A stretch of DNA of 64,000 bases from Paguma larvata (lineage: Eukaryota > Chordata > Mammalia > Carnivora > Viverridae): positions 90,851,889 through 90,915,888 of the forward strand of contig CM057829.1 of assembly GCA_030068075.1 (NCBI GenBank), written 5' to 3'. Shown in pieces: positions 1 to 10,915 of this stretch (the stretch's first letter is position 1; each line of letters opens with the position of its first letter). The notes beneath the pieces are model-generated. The model did no database searches and had not been told where the DNA came from. It worked only from the letters and a program-made list of their open reading frames with translations. Both the position numbers and the translations under genes were made by a program.

Positions 1-550
1 AGAAGTTGGGTCAGGTAAAATGAAAAATAATTATTTTGTCTTGGGCATGTTTTTAAATGCAGGGTCATCAAATGAACATGCATTGAGAAGTACTGAATCT
101 CATTCTATAAAAGAGTGTACACTGGAGGTTCTCAAGGTGGTAAAAACATGAAGTAGGGCACCTGGGATCCAGGTTCTGAATATTAGAATTTCTCTTACAG
201 AAATACTCAGGATGAGTGAAGTCCATATTTGGGACTCAAAAAGAGACAATTATATTCTTTCACATTTTCAATAACACAAATAATGACCTGAGGAATAGTG
301 GGAGATCAGCGATGTGGCCCAGATTGGATTGGATGTAAGCCCTAAGTTTTGTTTTTCCTAGGTAAGAAGTGGAAGAAACCTTCAAAGGAAGTCGTGTCAG
401 TACCAATCCCTACAGCAATTATCTGACTTGGGTGGAGTGTGATATATAATGGCAAGAATATAAAATCCTGCAAAGAAAATTATTTGCTATATCATAATCA
501 GAATATATTAAATTTTAGGACTGCATTGATGCTTTGTAAGCTTAATAGAT
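1..550. other. Unassigned non-coding stretch
   Basis: No coding frame, RNA gene or recognisable repeat was seen. The sequence is AT-rich and looks like ordinary intergenic or intronic DNA. Confidence 0.5.
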
Positions 551-567
551 TAGATCAGCATTTTTTT

Positions 568-778
568 TATTTTTTTTAATGTTTGTTTATTTTTGAGAGA
601 CATGGAGACACAGTATGAGCAGGGGAAGGGCAGAGAGAGGGAGATACAGAATCTGAAGCAGGTTCCAGGCTCTGAGCCGTCAGCACAGAGCCCGACGCGG
701 GGCTCGAACTCACAGACTGTGAGATCATGACCTGAGTCGAAGTCGGCCGCTTAACCAACTGAGCCACCCAGGCGCCCC
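568..778 (-). repeat. CAN-SINE (tRNA-Lys-derived, feline type)
   Basis: The minus strand begins GGGGCGCCTGGGTGGCTCAG, continues through the tRNA-like head and CT-rich body, and ends in an A-rich tail (T-run on the plus strand). It is flanked by a 16-bp target duplication, TAGATCAGCATTTTTT at 551-566 and TAGATTAGCATTTTTT at 779-794, with one mismatch. The head is nearly intact, which suggests a fairly young copy. Confidence 0.96.
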
Positions 779-1039
779 TAGATTAGCATTTTTTAACCAA
801 AAGAGTGAATATAATTTCAATCGTACATGAAATTACACATTTCCATCTAGTACAAAATTAATTCTAAGTTCCTTTTTAATAAAAATCAACAAGATAAAGG
901 CAATATGTTCAATAGAAATAAAAATAAAATAAGCCAAATATATGGTTTGAAGAGGTTAAGAAGAAAACAGGAAACCAAATGCTATTAGTAAGTGAAGAAA
1001 CCCTCACCTTAGTAGAACTCAGAAAAATACACACTAAAA

Positions 1040-1640
1040 TTATACCACTTCATGCCCATCCAATGGTAAAAATTAGAGCTTTCTATTGGAAGAAAGATCT
1101 TTCATATGCTACTACAGATAGTATAAATTGATCAAAACCTTCTGGAGAGCAATTTGGAAGTACTATTGAAATTTGCTGCGCATGTAACCTTTGGACCAGT
1201 TATTTCACTCTATCACACATTTAATTTATTTATTTAAAAAAAATTAGGGTTTATTTATCTTTGAGACATAGAGCATGAGCAGGAGAAGGGCATAGAGAGA
1301 GGGAGACACAGAATCTGAAGCAGGCTCCAGGCTCTGAGCCGTCAGCACACAGCCCGACCCGGGACTAGAACTCACAGATTGTGAGATCATGACCTGAGCT
1401 GATGTCGGCCGCTTAACCAACTGAGCCACCCAGGTGCCCCTTGCACATTTAATTTATAACACTATTAGATGTCACCTAGGTCCATTAACAGAAATCTAAT
1501 TGTTATGAATCCATTGACTTCTGTAATGGAATATAACTTGAAATAAAATACATTTAGCATAATACAGTATAATCCTAAGAAGCAATAAAATAATTCAAAA
1601 GTAAAATATCAAAGTGAATCAGGAAATATACCAACATATA
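1040..1640 (+). repeat. Old L1 ORF2 3' fragment, split by a SINE
   Basis: The sequence follows the end of L1 ORF2: a stretch like 'ctggagagcaatttggaagt' before the SINE, and wording matching 'cctaggtccattaacagaaa' and 'gtaatggaatataac' after it. The copy is very diverged with no open frame. The two halves lie on either side of the minus-strand SINE at 1230-1440. Confidence 0.55.
1230..1440 (-). repeat. CAN-SINE
   Basis: A complete minus-strand copy with a tRNA-like head at the right end and an A-rich tail at the left. The target duplication CACATTTAATTTAT is exact at 1216-1229 and 1444-1457. It interrupts an old L1 fragment. Confidence 0.95.
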
Positions 1641-1762
1641 TTTTCCTCAAGAATATGCATATTTTAAATAAAATCTAAGAGCAGTGATTGGACACACATA
1701 AATTAAATACTCTAAACCAGGGTATCTTATGTGTTGAGATAAGAAATTAAAAATGGAGAATG

Positions 1763-2007
1763 GGGGGCGCCTGAGTGGCTCAGTTGGTTAAGTGTCTGAC
1801 TTCAGCTCAGATCATGAACTCACGGTTTGGGTTTGTCAGTTCAATCCCTGCATCGGGTTCTGTGCTGACAGCTTGGAGTCTGGAGGCTGGAGCCTGCTTC
1901 AGATTCTGTGTCACCCTTTCTCTCTTCCCCTCCTCCTCTTGCACTCTGCCTCTCTCTCTCTCTCAAAAATAAACAAACATTAAAAACAACAACAACAACA
2001 ACTAACG
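1763..2007 (+). repeat. CAN-SINE
   Basis: A plus-strand copy starting GGGGCGCCTGAGTGGCTCAG, with a CT-rich region and a tail that degrades into (AAC)n. The target duplication ATGGAGAATG is exact at 1753-1762 and 2008-2017. Confidence 0.95.
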
Positions 2008-2017
2008 ATGGAGAATG

Positions 2018-2330
2018 AAAGAACAACACTGAAAGAAAATAAATTTAGAAAAATCTATCCATAGCAAAGTGCTATGGATAAAAAAGTAAAATCAGTTTAG
2101 CTCAAAGTATGTCGGATCCTTGTTGAAGCACCCAAGAAGAGCATAGTATTAACTTCTGGTATTTTTTATATAGATGGGATGGATTTTGGAAGCGGGTATA
2201 TTGTGAGCAGCTGAGACATGAAGTTTTTAAGCAGCCAACCAAAATCTTTATGGATTTCTAAGAAATGTATTCTTTAATGTGAAAACCCAGAAGACACAAT
2301 AAGTATTTCTAAAGAGGGAAGTGAAATTCA
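2018..2330. other. Unassigned non-coding stretch
   Basis: Nothing recognisable was seen between two SINEs. Confidence 0.4.
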
Positions 2331-2343
2331 CATTTTCTGTTTT

Positions 2344-2446
2344 GAGTTTACCTATTTCAGTAATATCTATACCTCCATGGGTCTCACACTCACAACCCTG
2401 ATATCAAGAGTCACATGCTCCACTGACTGAGCCAGCCAGGTGCCCC
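2344..2446 (-). repeat. CAN-SINE, short subtype
   Basis: A 103-bp minus-strand copy containing only the tRNA-related head (minus-strand start GGGGCACCTGGCTGGCTCAG). The wording 'tgatatcaagagtcacatgc' is that of the short carnivore subtype. A target duplication around CATTTTCTGTTT lies at 2331-2343 and 2450-2461. Confidence 0.85.
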
Positions 2447-2469
2447 TTGCATTTTCTGTTTGAATGATC

Positions 2470-3127
2470 AATCTGATAACATAAACAGATTAAAATGGGT
2501 AGGGAATAGATGTAGGTCACAAAATATGATAAAAGCATTCACCAAGATATGCATTGGCAAGAAAAGGACTAGATTATATTTAAGATATATAAAAACCTTA
2601 GACTCATTAAAATTTTATGACAGTTTTGTTTGCTAAGTAGACATAGATAAGAGAAAGAGGTAAAAGGTGACATTCAGCATTATGAATTGAAGAATTGGCT
2701 TTATAATCTTGAAGATAGTGAACAGATGAGCAAATGGAAGATATATTGAGTGTCAGGACCCCGTGGTCTACACAAAGTGAAGATATTCAGCAGATGGTTG
2801 GATAGGTGGGTCTTGACAGCTGAAATTTAATTAGATATATTTTGCTTTCCTAATCTAGAATACTTTTTCTTGAGCCCACTTAACACATAATGCTTGTGCA
2901 TGAAATTAAAGAGATGATTAGAGTACATCATCCAAAAAGGTCAGTAAAAATATTAAAAATGATCTTTGCTACTACAAACTTTCCATAGTTAAATAGGTGG
3001 ATTTGAAATAGATATTTGCAACCACAGTATGGTTTCATAGCTAAATAAAGGAATTATTAGATTTTAAATGATTGTCATTTACTATCATGGTCATAATTAT
3101 TTTGAAAGAAACTTTAGATATTGTTAC
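2470..3127. other. Unassigned non-coding stretch
   Basis: AT-rich sequence with no coding frame or repeat family that I recognise. Confidence 0.4.
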
Positions 3128-3279
3128 TGATTTGGCAGAGGGTAACACAGATTCTGAAGCAGGCTCCAGGCTCTGAACTGTCAATGCAGAGTCCAACATG
3201 GGGCTCAAATCCACAAACTGTGAGATCATTACCTGAGCCAAAGTTGGACCCTTAAGTGACTGAGCCACGCAGGCGCCCC
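3128..3279 (-). repeat. CAN-SINE, truncated
   Basis: A minus-strand copy with an intact head at 3279 but without the CT-rich region and A tail at its left end. No clear target duplication was seen, so it is probably 3'-deleted. Confidence 0.88.
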
Positions 3280-3309
3280 AAGGTTGGCATTAAATCTTTA
3301 AATGTTTGG

Positions 3310-3590
3310 TACAACTCACCGGCAATACTGTTGGACTGGGCTTTCCTTTGTTGAGAATTTTTGACTATTTATTCAGTATGTTTATTCATTATTGTGTTGG
3401 TCCGCTATTCTATTTCTATTTCATTTCTTCCAGGTTTTACATTTTGTTGCATGTAATTTTTCATAGCTGTATCTTAAGATGCATAATATTCTATTTCATA
3501 TATATATATATACATACATATATATGTATGTATATATATATATATATATATATGTCTGTATACCACATCTATCAGTGGGCACTTGGGCTA
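3310..3590 (-). repeat. Inverted L1 ORF2 fragments around a (TA)n tract
   Basis: Positions 3330-3495 read on the minus strand as the start of the L1 reverse transcriptase region. Positions 3554-3590 read on the minus strand as the ORF2 C-terminal region ('taccacatctatcagtgggc'). Between them lies (TA)n. The block abuts plus-strand L1 ORF2 at about 3592, so the junction is a mosaic of at least three L1 pieces. Confidence 0.65.
3498..3553. repeat. (TA)n/(TACA)n microsatellite
   Basis: An alternating TA/CA tract of about 56 bp. It lies where L1 ORF2 naturally carries a short TATATATA run and probably grew from it. Confidence 0.9.
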
Positions 3591-3591
3591 T

Positions 3592-6500
3592 TATGGAACT
3601 AGAAATCAACCACAAGAAAAAATCTGGAAAGAGCACAAATTCGTGGAGGCTAAATAACATGCTACTAAACAATTAATAGGTCAACCAAGAAATCAAATAA
3701 GAAATACAAAATTACATGGAAATAAATGAAAATGAAAACACAATGGCCCAAAGTGTTTGGGATGCAAAAACAAAAAAGCAGTTCGAAGAGGAAAGTTTAT
3801 AGCAATACAGACTTACCTCAAGAAGCAAGAAACATCTCAAATAAACAACTGAAGGTTACATATAAAAGAGCTAGAAAAAGAAAACACAAAATCCAAACTA
3901 GCAGAAGGGAGGAAATAATAAACATTAGAGCAGAAATAAGTGATATAGAAAAAACAAATAAAACCAATAGGAGCGATCAATGAAACCAAGAGCTGGCTCT
4001 TTGAGAAGCTCAACAAAATTAGTAAGCCTCTAGCTAGACTCATCAAAAGCAAACAACAAAATTTAAAAAAAAGGAGAGAGAACTCAAATAAAATCACAAA
4101 TGAAAGGTAGAAATAACAACCAACACCACAGAAATAAAAATAATAATAAGAGAATATTAGGAAAAATTATATAATATGCCAAAAAATTATACAACCTACA
4201 AGAAATGAATAAATTCCTAGAAACATAGAACCTACCAATATGAAGCAGGAAGAAATAAGAAAAAATATGAACAGAACAATTGTCAGCAAAGAAATTGATT
4301 CAGTAATCAAACAACTCCAACAAACAAAAGTTCATAATCAGATGGCTTCATAGGCAAATTCTACTAAATATTTAGAGTTAATACCTATTCCTCTCAAACT
4401 ATCACAAAACACAGAAAAGGAAGGAAAACTTCTGAATTCATTATATGAGGCCAGTATCACCCTGATACCAACATCAGATATAGACACCACAAAAAAAGAG
4501 AACTACATGTCAATATCTTAAATGAACATAAATATAAAAGTTCCAAACAAAATACTAGAAAATTGAACCCAACAATACATTAAAAAAAATCATTCACCAC
4601 AATCAAGTGGGACTTATTCCAGGATGCAAGGTGGTTCAATATTTGCAAATCAATAAGAAAGGGATAAAAATAATATTTTATATCAATAAATGCAGAAAAA
4701 AACATTTGACAGAGAAAACACCCATTCATGATAAACACCATCAACAAAGTAGGTTTAGAAAGAATATACCTCAACATAATAAAGGCTATTTATGAAAGAG
4801 CAACAGCTGACATCATCTTCAATGGGAGAAAAATGAGAGCCTTTCCCCAAGGGCAGAAACAAGACTAGGATGTCCACTCTCACCGCTTCTGTTATAACAT
4901 AGTACTGGAAGTCCTAGCCAAAGCAATTAGACAATGAAAAGAAACAAAAGGTATCCAAATCGGTAAGGGAGAAGTAAAATTTTCACTATTTTGTAGGTGA
5001 CATACTATATATAGAAAACCCAAAAGACTCCACCTGAAAACTACTAGAACTGATAAAGGAATTTAGTGAAGTCACAAATATAAAATCAATATACAGAAAT
5101 CTGGTGCATTTCTATAACCAATAATGAAATAGCAGAAAGAGAAATCAAGAAAGCAGTCCCACCTACAACTGAACCAAAAATGGTGATACCTAGGAATAGA
5201 CCTAACCAAAGAAGTGAAAGACATGTACTCTGGAAACTATAAAACCCTGATGAAGGAAATTGAAGATGACATGAAGACATGGAAAGCCATTCCATTCTCA
5301 TGAATGTAAAGAACAAATATTATTAAAATGCCCATACTACACAAAGCAATCTACACATTCAGTGCAATCCCATCAAAATACCAACAACATTTTTTACAGA
5401 ACTATAACATATAATCCTAAAATTTGTATGGAATCACAAAAGACCCTGAAGCCAAAGTCATCTTGAAAAACAAAGCTGGAGGCATCATAATTCTGGACTT
5501 CAAGTTATATTACAAAGCTATAGTAATCCAAACAGTACGGCACTGGCACAAAATAGACACAAAGACAAATGGAACAGAAGAGAAAACTTGGAAATAAACC
5601 CACAAATATATGGTTAATTAATGTTTGACAAAGCAGGAAACAATATCCAATAGGAAACAGTCTCCTCAACAAATGCTGTTGGGAAAACTGGACAGTAGTA
5701 TGCAAAAGAGTGAAACTGGGTCACTTTCATATACCATACACAAAAATAAATGCAAAATGGATTAAAGACCTAAATGAGAGACCTGAAGACAGTAAAGTCT
5801 CTGAAATCGGCTATAGCAATTTTTTTTTCCAGATAGGTCCCCTGAGGCAGGAGAAATAAAACCAAAAATAAACTATTGAGCTACATTAAAATAATAAGTC
5901 AAAGCTAAAATGAAATCTTTGGAATGGGAGAAGATATTTATTTGCAAATGAAATATCCAATAAAGGGTTAGTATCCAAAATATATAAAGAACTCATAAAA
6001 CTCACCAACCCCCCCAAAAAATAATAATCCAATTAAGTATGGGCAGAAGACATGAACACACATTTCTCCAAGGAAGCCATACAGATGGCCAACTGACACG
6101 TGAAAAGATGTTCATCTTTACTTGTACCAGGGAAATGCTAATCAAAACTACAATGAGCTATCACCTCATACCTATCAAAATGGCTAAAATCGACAACACA
6201 AGAAACAACAGGTTTTGATGAGGATGTGGGGAATAAAGAACCCTCTTGCACTGTTGATGGGAATGCAAACTGTTGCAGCTGCTGTGAAAACAGTATGGAG
6301 GTCCCTCAAAATTGAACTACCATCAGTAGTCCATCAATCATACCACTGGATATTTACTCAAAGAATACCAAAACACTAAATCAAAAGGATACACGAACCC
6401 CTGTGTTTGTAGCAGCATAATTTACAATAGCCAAGATATTGAAGCAGCCCAAGTGTTCATCGATTGATGAATGGATAAAGAAGATGTGGTGTATGTATCC

Positions 6501-6852
6501 AAAGAGATATTAATAAGACATAAAGTAAATGAAGTCTTGCCATTTGCATTGGCATGGATGGAGCTAGAGAGTATAATGCTAAGCAAAATAAGTAAAAAAA
6601 AAAAAAAGACAAATACCTTATGATTTCACTTATAAATGAATTTAAGAAACAAAACAAATGAGCAAAGGGAAACAGAGAGAGAGACAGAGAGAGAGAGCCA
6701 AACCAAGTAATTGCCTCCTAACTAAAGAGAACAAATGGATGGTTATCAGAGGGGAAGTGAGTAGAAGGGTATAAAAAATAGGTGATAGAGATTAAGGAGT
6801 GCACTTTTCATGAAGAGCACTGAGTGATTAAAATTAAAAAAAAATGAAAAGG
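3592..6852 (+). pseudogene. L1 ORF2 (3' three quarters) plus 3' UTR, degenerate
   Basis: A 5'-truncated L1. It begins at the end of the endonuclease domain (frame reading LEINHKKKSGK near 3600), runs through the reverse transcriptase and C-terminal region, and ends in a purine-rich 3' UTR and A-run near 6850. Many stops and frameshifts break the frame. The catalytic FADD box is changed to F-V-G-D at 4990-5001, so the first active-site aspartate is lost. In a working element ORF2 protein nicks target DNA and copies RNA into it; this copy cannot. The divergence suggests an older carnivore L1 subfamily. Confidence 0.88.
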
Positions 6853-6862
6853 TTTTTTTTTT

Positions 6863-7492
6863 AAACAATAAAATATCTAGAAATATACTTAACCAAAAAG
6901 GTAAAAGATATGTTTATAGTTTTTTTGATCTTGTATTCTTATTTTGATTTTTACCTTGGTTATTTTAATATTTTTTTTGTATTTTTATGCTTTGATTCCT
7001 TTTTAACTATTGTGTATTTACAATACGGTTTTCTTTATGATTGCCCTGGGGATAACATAATCGTCATAGACTTAGTTATAAGTCTATTTAAGCTGATAGC
7101 ATAGCTATGCTTGAATACAAAACCTCTATTAATTTATCCCCCTACATGTGCTTTATGTTTTTGATGTCACAGTTTACAACTTTGTATAAAATGTATCCTT
7201 AATCATTGTAATTAGAGTTATTTTTAATATTAACTTTTAGCTTTTATACTAGAGTTAAAAGTGATTTATGCACCACTATTGCACTATTAGAACATTCTGT
7301 ATTTATCTATATATTTACCTTAAACAGAGATTTTTTTTATATTTTCATATGCTTGTGTTACTATTTTTTGTTTCAATTTAAAGAACTTTTTTTTTTATTT
7401 CTTGTGAGACAGGTCTAGTAGATATTAACTCCCTAAGAATTTGTTTATCTTAGAAAGTATTTTTCTTCATTTCTGAAGGACAAGTGTAGCAA
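6863..7492 (-). repeat. L1 fragments: short plus-strand ORF2 piece, then inverted ORF1-ORF2 spacer
   Basis: Positions 6863-6909 match plus-strand ORF2 ('aaaatatctagaaatatac', the KYLGINL region). Positions 6910-7492 read on the minus strand as the end of ORF1 (at about 7440-7490) followed by the inter-ORF spacer of an older L1. This is the only place in the window where an L1 spacer is seen inverted. Confidence 0.65.
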
Positions 7493-7494
7493 GA

Positions 7495-7855
7495 GCACTA
7501 AAGCAAGAAAAAGAAAAATAAAAATATATCTGAATCAAAAAAGAAATAAAATTGCCTCTTTTGCAGATAGTACAGTCTTATACATAAAAAAAAACTAAAA
7601 TACTACAATAAAACTGTTAGAACTAAAATCTAATTTACCAAATTTACTAGATACACAATCAACCAGATACACTTGTAAAAATCAGTTGTATGTCTATACA
7701 CTAATAATAAACTCTCAAACTGAAACTAATAAATTAATAGTATTTAAAAAAGCATCAAAGAGAATAAAATTCTTGAGAGTAAACTTAACGCAGAAGGTGA
7801 GAGACTTGCACATTGAAAACTGTGAAACATTGATGAAGGAATGAAGCTGCTGACT
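7495..7855 (+). repeat. L1 ORF2 fragment (after the active site)
   Basis: Plus-strand frame fragments follow ORF2 from the FADD box (here F-A-D-S, near 7560) to the KYLG region. Short, diverged and bounded by other L1 pieces. Confidence 0.65.
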
Positions 7856-7867
7856 TTAAGATGAAGC

Positions 7868-8850
7868 CAATGTTAAATTCTTAGGAACATATAAGTTACC
7901 AAAACTGAAACAAGAAGAAATAGAAAATTTGAACAGATCATAACCAGCAAAGAAATTGAATCTTCCAAAAAACAAGAGTCCAGGGCTGAATGGCTTCCCA
8001 ACGGAATTCTACCAAACATTTAAAGAAGAATTAATACATATTCTTCTGAAAACTTTCCAAAAAAATAGAAATGGGAGGAAAACTTCAAAACTCATTCCAT
8101 GAGGCCAAAATTACTTTGATTCCAAAAACAGGCAAAAACCCCACTAAAAAAGGAGAATTACAGACCAATATCCCTGAGGAACATGATTGCAGAAATTCTC
8201 AGCAAGATACTAGCAAATCAGATCTAACAGTACGTCAAAATAATTATTCACTATGATCAAGTGGGATTTATTCCTGTGCTGCAGGGGTGTTTCAATATCC
8301 ACAAATCAATAAGTGTGATTTACCACATTAGTAAAAGAAAGAATAAGAACCACATGATCCTCTTAATAGATACAGAAAAAGCATTTGACAAAATACAGTT
8401 TCTTAATACAAACACTCAACAAAGTAGTGATAGAAGGAACATACCTCAACATCATAAAGGCCATATGCAAAAGACACACAGTTAATATCCTCAATGGGGA
8501 ACCACTGGGAGCTTTTCCCCTAAGGTCAGGAACATGGCAGGGATGCCCACTTTCACCCGTATTGTTCAACCTAGTACTGGAAGTCCTAGACTCAGGAATC
8601 AGACAGAAAAATTAATAAAAGACATTCATCCAAATCAGCAAGGAAGAAGTCAAAGTTTCACTCTTTACAGACAACATGACACTATGTGGAAAACCTGAGG
8701 GTCTCACCAAAAAATTGCTAGAACTGACATATCAATTCAGCAAGGTCGCAGGAAATAAAATCAGTGTACAGAAATCTATTCTATTTCTTTACACCAATAA
8801 TGAAGCAGCATAAAGAGAAATCAAGGAATCAATCTCATTTATATTACATT
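7868..8850 (+). pseudogene. L1 ORF2 reverse transcriptase fragment
   Basis: Plus-strand L1 covering the N-terminal and central reverse transcriptase region. Conserved pieces include FDKIQ near 8390, the block reading [18 protein letters not shown] near 8530-8585, and the active-site box, which is F-T-D-N at 8664-8675 instead of FADD. Stops and frameshifts break the frame. Both ends are abrupt, with no poly(A), so this is an internal fragment left by rearrangement or deletion. Confidence 0.85.
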
Positions 8851-9034
8851 ATTTGAAGCCAACGCTTACATACCATTCTATGATTGGATATATGTAGCAT
8901 ATTTAAGAATTATGCTAAGTCTACTCTATGTAATCAAATCTATCTAAGATTATACTAAATCTGTCTGTGCTCTTTAAATGGAACAAGGAAACCTGGATGA
9001 CAGCACATCTGTTTACAACATAACTTACTGAATG

Positions 9035-10181
9035 TTTTAAGACCCCTATTAAGACCTACTGCTCAGAAAGAAAATAAAAATAAAAATAAAGATCCCTTTC
9101 ATTATATTACTATTCATGAGCAATGCACCTGGTCACCCAAGAGCTCTGATGGAGTTATACAATGAGATTAGTATTGTTTTTATGCCTACTAACACAAGAT
9201 CCATTTTGCAATCCATGGACCAAGGAATCATATCAACTTTCAAGTGTTATTATTTAAAAATATGTTTTATAGCTATAGCTGCCATATATAGTGATTCATA
9301 TGATGGATCTGGACAAAGTGAACTGAAAACCTTTGGAAAGAATTCACCATCTTATCCATTTAGAATATTCACTTTCGTAGGAAGAGATCAAGATATCCAC
9401 ATGAACAAGTATTTGTGAAAAGTTGATTCCGACCCTGATGGATGACTTTGAGGAGTTCAAGATTTCAGTGAAGCAAGGAAGTAACTGCAGATGTGGTGGA
9501 AATCACAAAAGAACTAGAATTAGAAGTGGAGCCTGCAGATATGACTGAATTGCTGTAATCTCACAAGAAACCTTGAGCAGATAAGGAGTTGCTTCTTACA
9601 GATGACCAAAGAAAGTGATATTTTGAAATGGAATCTACTCCAGGTGAAGATGTTGTGAAGATTATTGAAATGACAATTTAGAATATGACATAAGTTTGGT
9701 TAACAAAGCAATGGCAGGTTTGTGAGGATTAACTCCAATTTTGAAAGAAAGTATACTGTGGGTAAAATGCTATCAAATACACTACATGCTACAGAGAAAA
9801 CATTCTAGAAAGATAGAGCTAATTGATGCAGTAAACAACATTGTTGTCTATTTAAAAAAATTACCATAGCCACCTCAGCCCTCAGCAACCACTACCCTGA
9901 TCAGTCAGCAGCCATTAACATCATGACAACAGCCTCCCCAGTAAAAAGAATAGGACATACTGAAAGCTCAATTTTTTAGCAACAAAATATTTTTAATTAA
10001 GGTATGGACATTGTTATTTTAGGCATAATGCTTTTGCATACTTAGTAGGCAATAGTATGCTCTAAACATAATTTTTATGTGCACTAGAAAGCCAAAAGAT
10101 TCCTTTGACTTGCTTTATTGCAATATTTGATTTGTTATGGTGGTCTGGATCCAAACCCACAATATCTCTAAGGTATCTCTA
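9035..10181 (+). mobile_element. Tigger1 DNA transposon, 3' half
   Basis: Part of a Tc1/mariner-pogo class element. It contains the C-terminal half of the transposase gene, the 3' untranslated part, and the right terminal inverted repeat at about 10156-10180 ('acaatatctctaaggtatct'; the Tigger1 end has GAGATATTGCGGG on the opposite strand). The 5' half and left inverted repeat are missing. Tigger elements predate the carnivore radiation, which fits the divergence seen. A young L1 inserted about 5 bp beyond its end. Confidence 0.9.
9095..9985 (+). pseudogene. Tigger1 transposase pseudogene (C-terminal half)
   Basis: One 101-codon frame (9116-9418) covers the stretch that follows the second catalytic aspartate of the DDE domain. 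It reads NAPGHPRALMELYNE, then FMPTNT and MDQGIISTFKCYYLK, which is typical of pogo/Tigger transposases. The codon expected to give the catalytic aspartate (family pattern IDNAPGHP) is serine here (MSNAPGHP). Beyond 9418, frameshifts and stops break the rest, though the acidic C-terminal text can be followed to about 9980. The protein would have cut and pasted Tigger DNA; this copy is inactive. Confidence 0.88.
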
Positions 10182-10353
10182 CATTGGTAATACTTTTTTT
10201 TTTTTAATTTTATAATAGTTTATTTTCAAATTGGTTTACATATAACACCCAGTGTTCATCCCAACATGTGCCCTTTTTAATGCCCATCACCCCCTCTTCC
10301 CCCTCCCTCATCCCCCTTACCCTCAGTTTTTTTTCTTAGTCTTTGAGAGTCTC

Positions 10354-10812
10354 TTATGTTTTATCTCCCTCCCTCTCTGTGTCTTTTTTTCCTTTCCCCT
10401 CTTCCCCTCCCCCTGGTTTTTGCTTAGTCTCACAAAGTCCACCTATTCGTGGAAACATATGGTATCTGTCTTTTTCTGACTGACTTATTTCACTTAACAT
10501 AATACCCTCCAGTTCCATCCATCTGGCTACACATGGCCAGATTTCATTTTTTCTCATTGCCACGTAGTAGTCCATTGTATATAAGTACCATAACTTCTTT
10601 ATCCATTCGTCAGTTGATGGGCACTTGGTCTCTTTCCATGATTTGGCTATTGTCGAAAGTGCTGCTATGAACATTGGGGCACACGTGCTCCTATGCATCA
10701 GCATTCCTGTGTCTCTTGGGTAGATTCCTAGCAGGGCTATTGCTGGATCATAGGGTAGCTCTATTTTCATTTTTTTGAGGAACCTCCACACCGTTTTCCA
10801 GAGTGGCTGCAC
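10354..10812 (-). pseudogene. L1 ORF2 C-terminal fragment
   Basis: An uninterrupted 152-codon frame corresponding to the ORF2 C-terminus. It reads [19 protein letters not shown], then [10 protein letters not shown] and the WMELEGIMLSEIS block near the end of ORF2. It then runs on into 3' UTR sequence (G/E/K-rich tail), so the normal ORF2 stop seems to be lost. It lacks the endonuclease, the reverse transcriptase and the cysteine-rich motif, so it has no activity. The open frame indicates recent insertion rather than selection. Confidence 0.85.
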
Positions 10813-10854
10813 CAGTTTGCATTCCCACCAACAGTGTAGGAGGGTGCCTACTTC

Positions 10855-10898
10855 TCCACATCCTCGCCAGCATCTATAGATGCTGGCGAGGATGTGGA
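10855..10898. repeat. Perfect 44-bp palindrome at L1 5' end
   Basis: The left arm 10855-10876 and right arm 10877-10898 are exact reverse complements over 22 bp with no spacer. The right arm is an inverted copy of the L1 text in the left arm (GATGCTGGCGAGGATGTGG). It sits between the L1 body and the right target duplication. Confidence 0.97.
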
Positions 10899-10915
10899 AA
10901 GGTAATACTTTTTTT

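Larger units (their letters stand above)
10201..10900 (-). mobile_element. 5'-truncated young feline L1
   Basis: The minus strand carries the last part of ORF2 and the feline-type 3' UTR with its G-rich polypurine stretch, ending in poly(A) (T-run near 10194-10206). A 15-bp target duplication, GGTAATAC plus seven T, is exact at 10186-10200 and 10901-10915. The 5' end carries a short inverted segment that forms a perfect palindrome (separate entry). Confidence 0.93.

Noticed and set aside
3310..3600. Twin-priming 5' inversion of the L1 at 3592
   Set aside because: The inverted pieces correspond to the reverse transcriptase start and C-terminus, which are also present in the sense part, so they are not the neighbouring upstream L1 segment.
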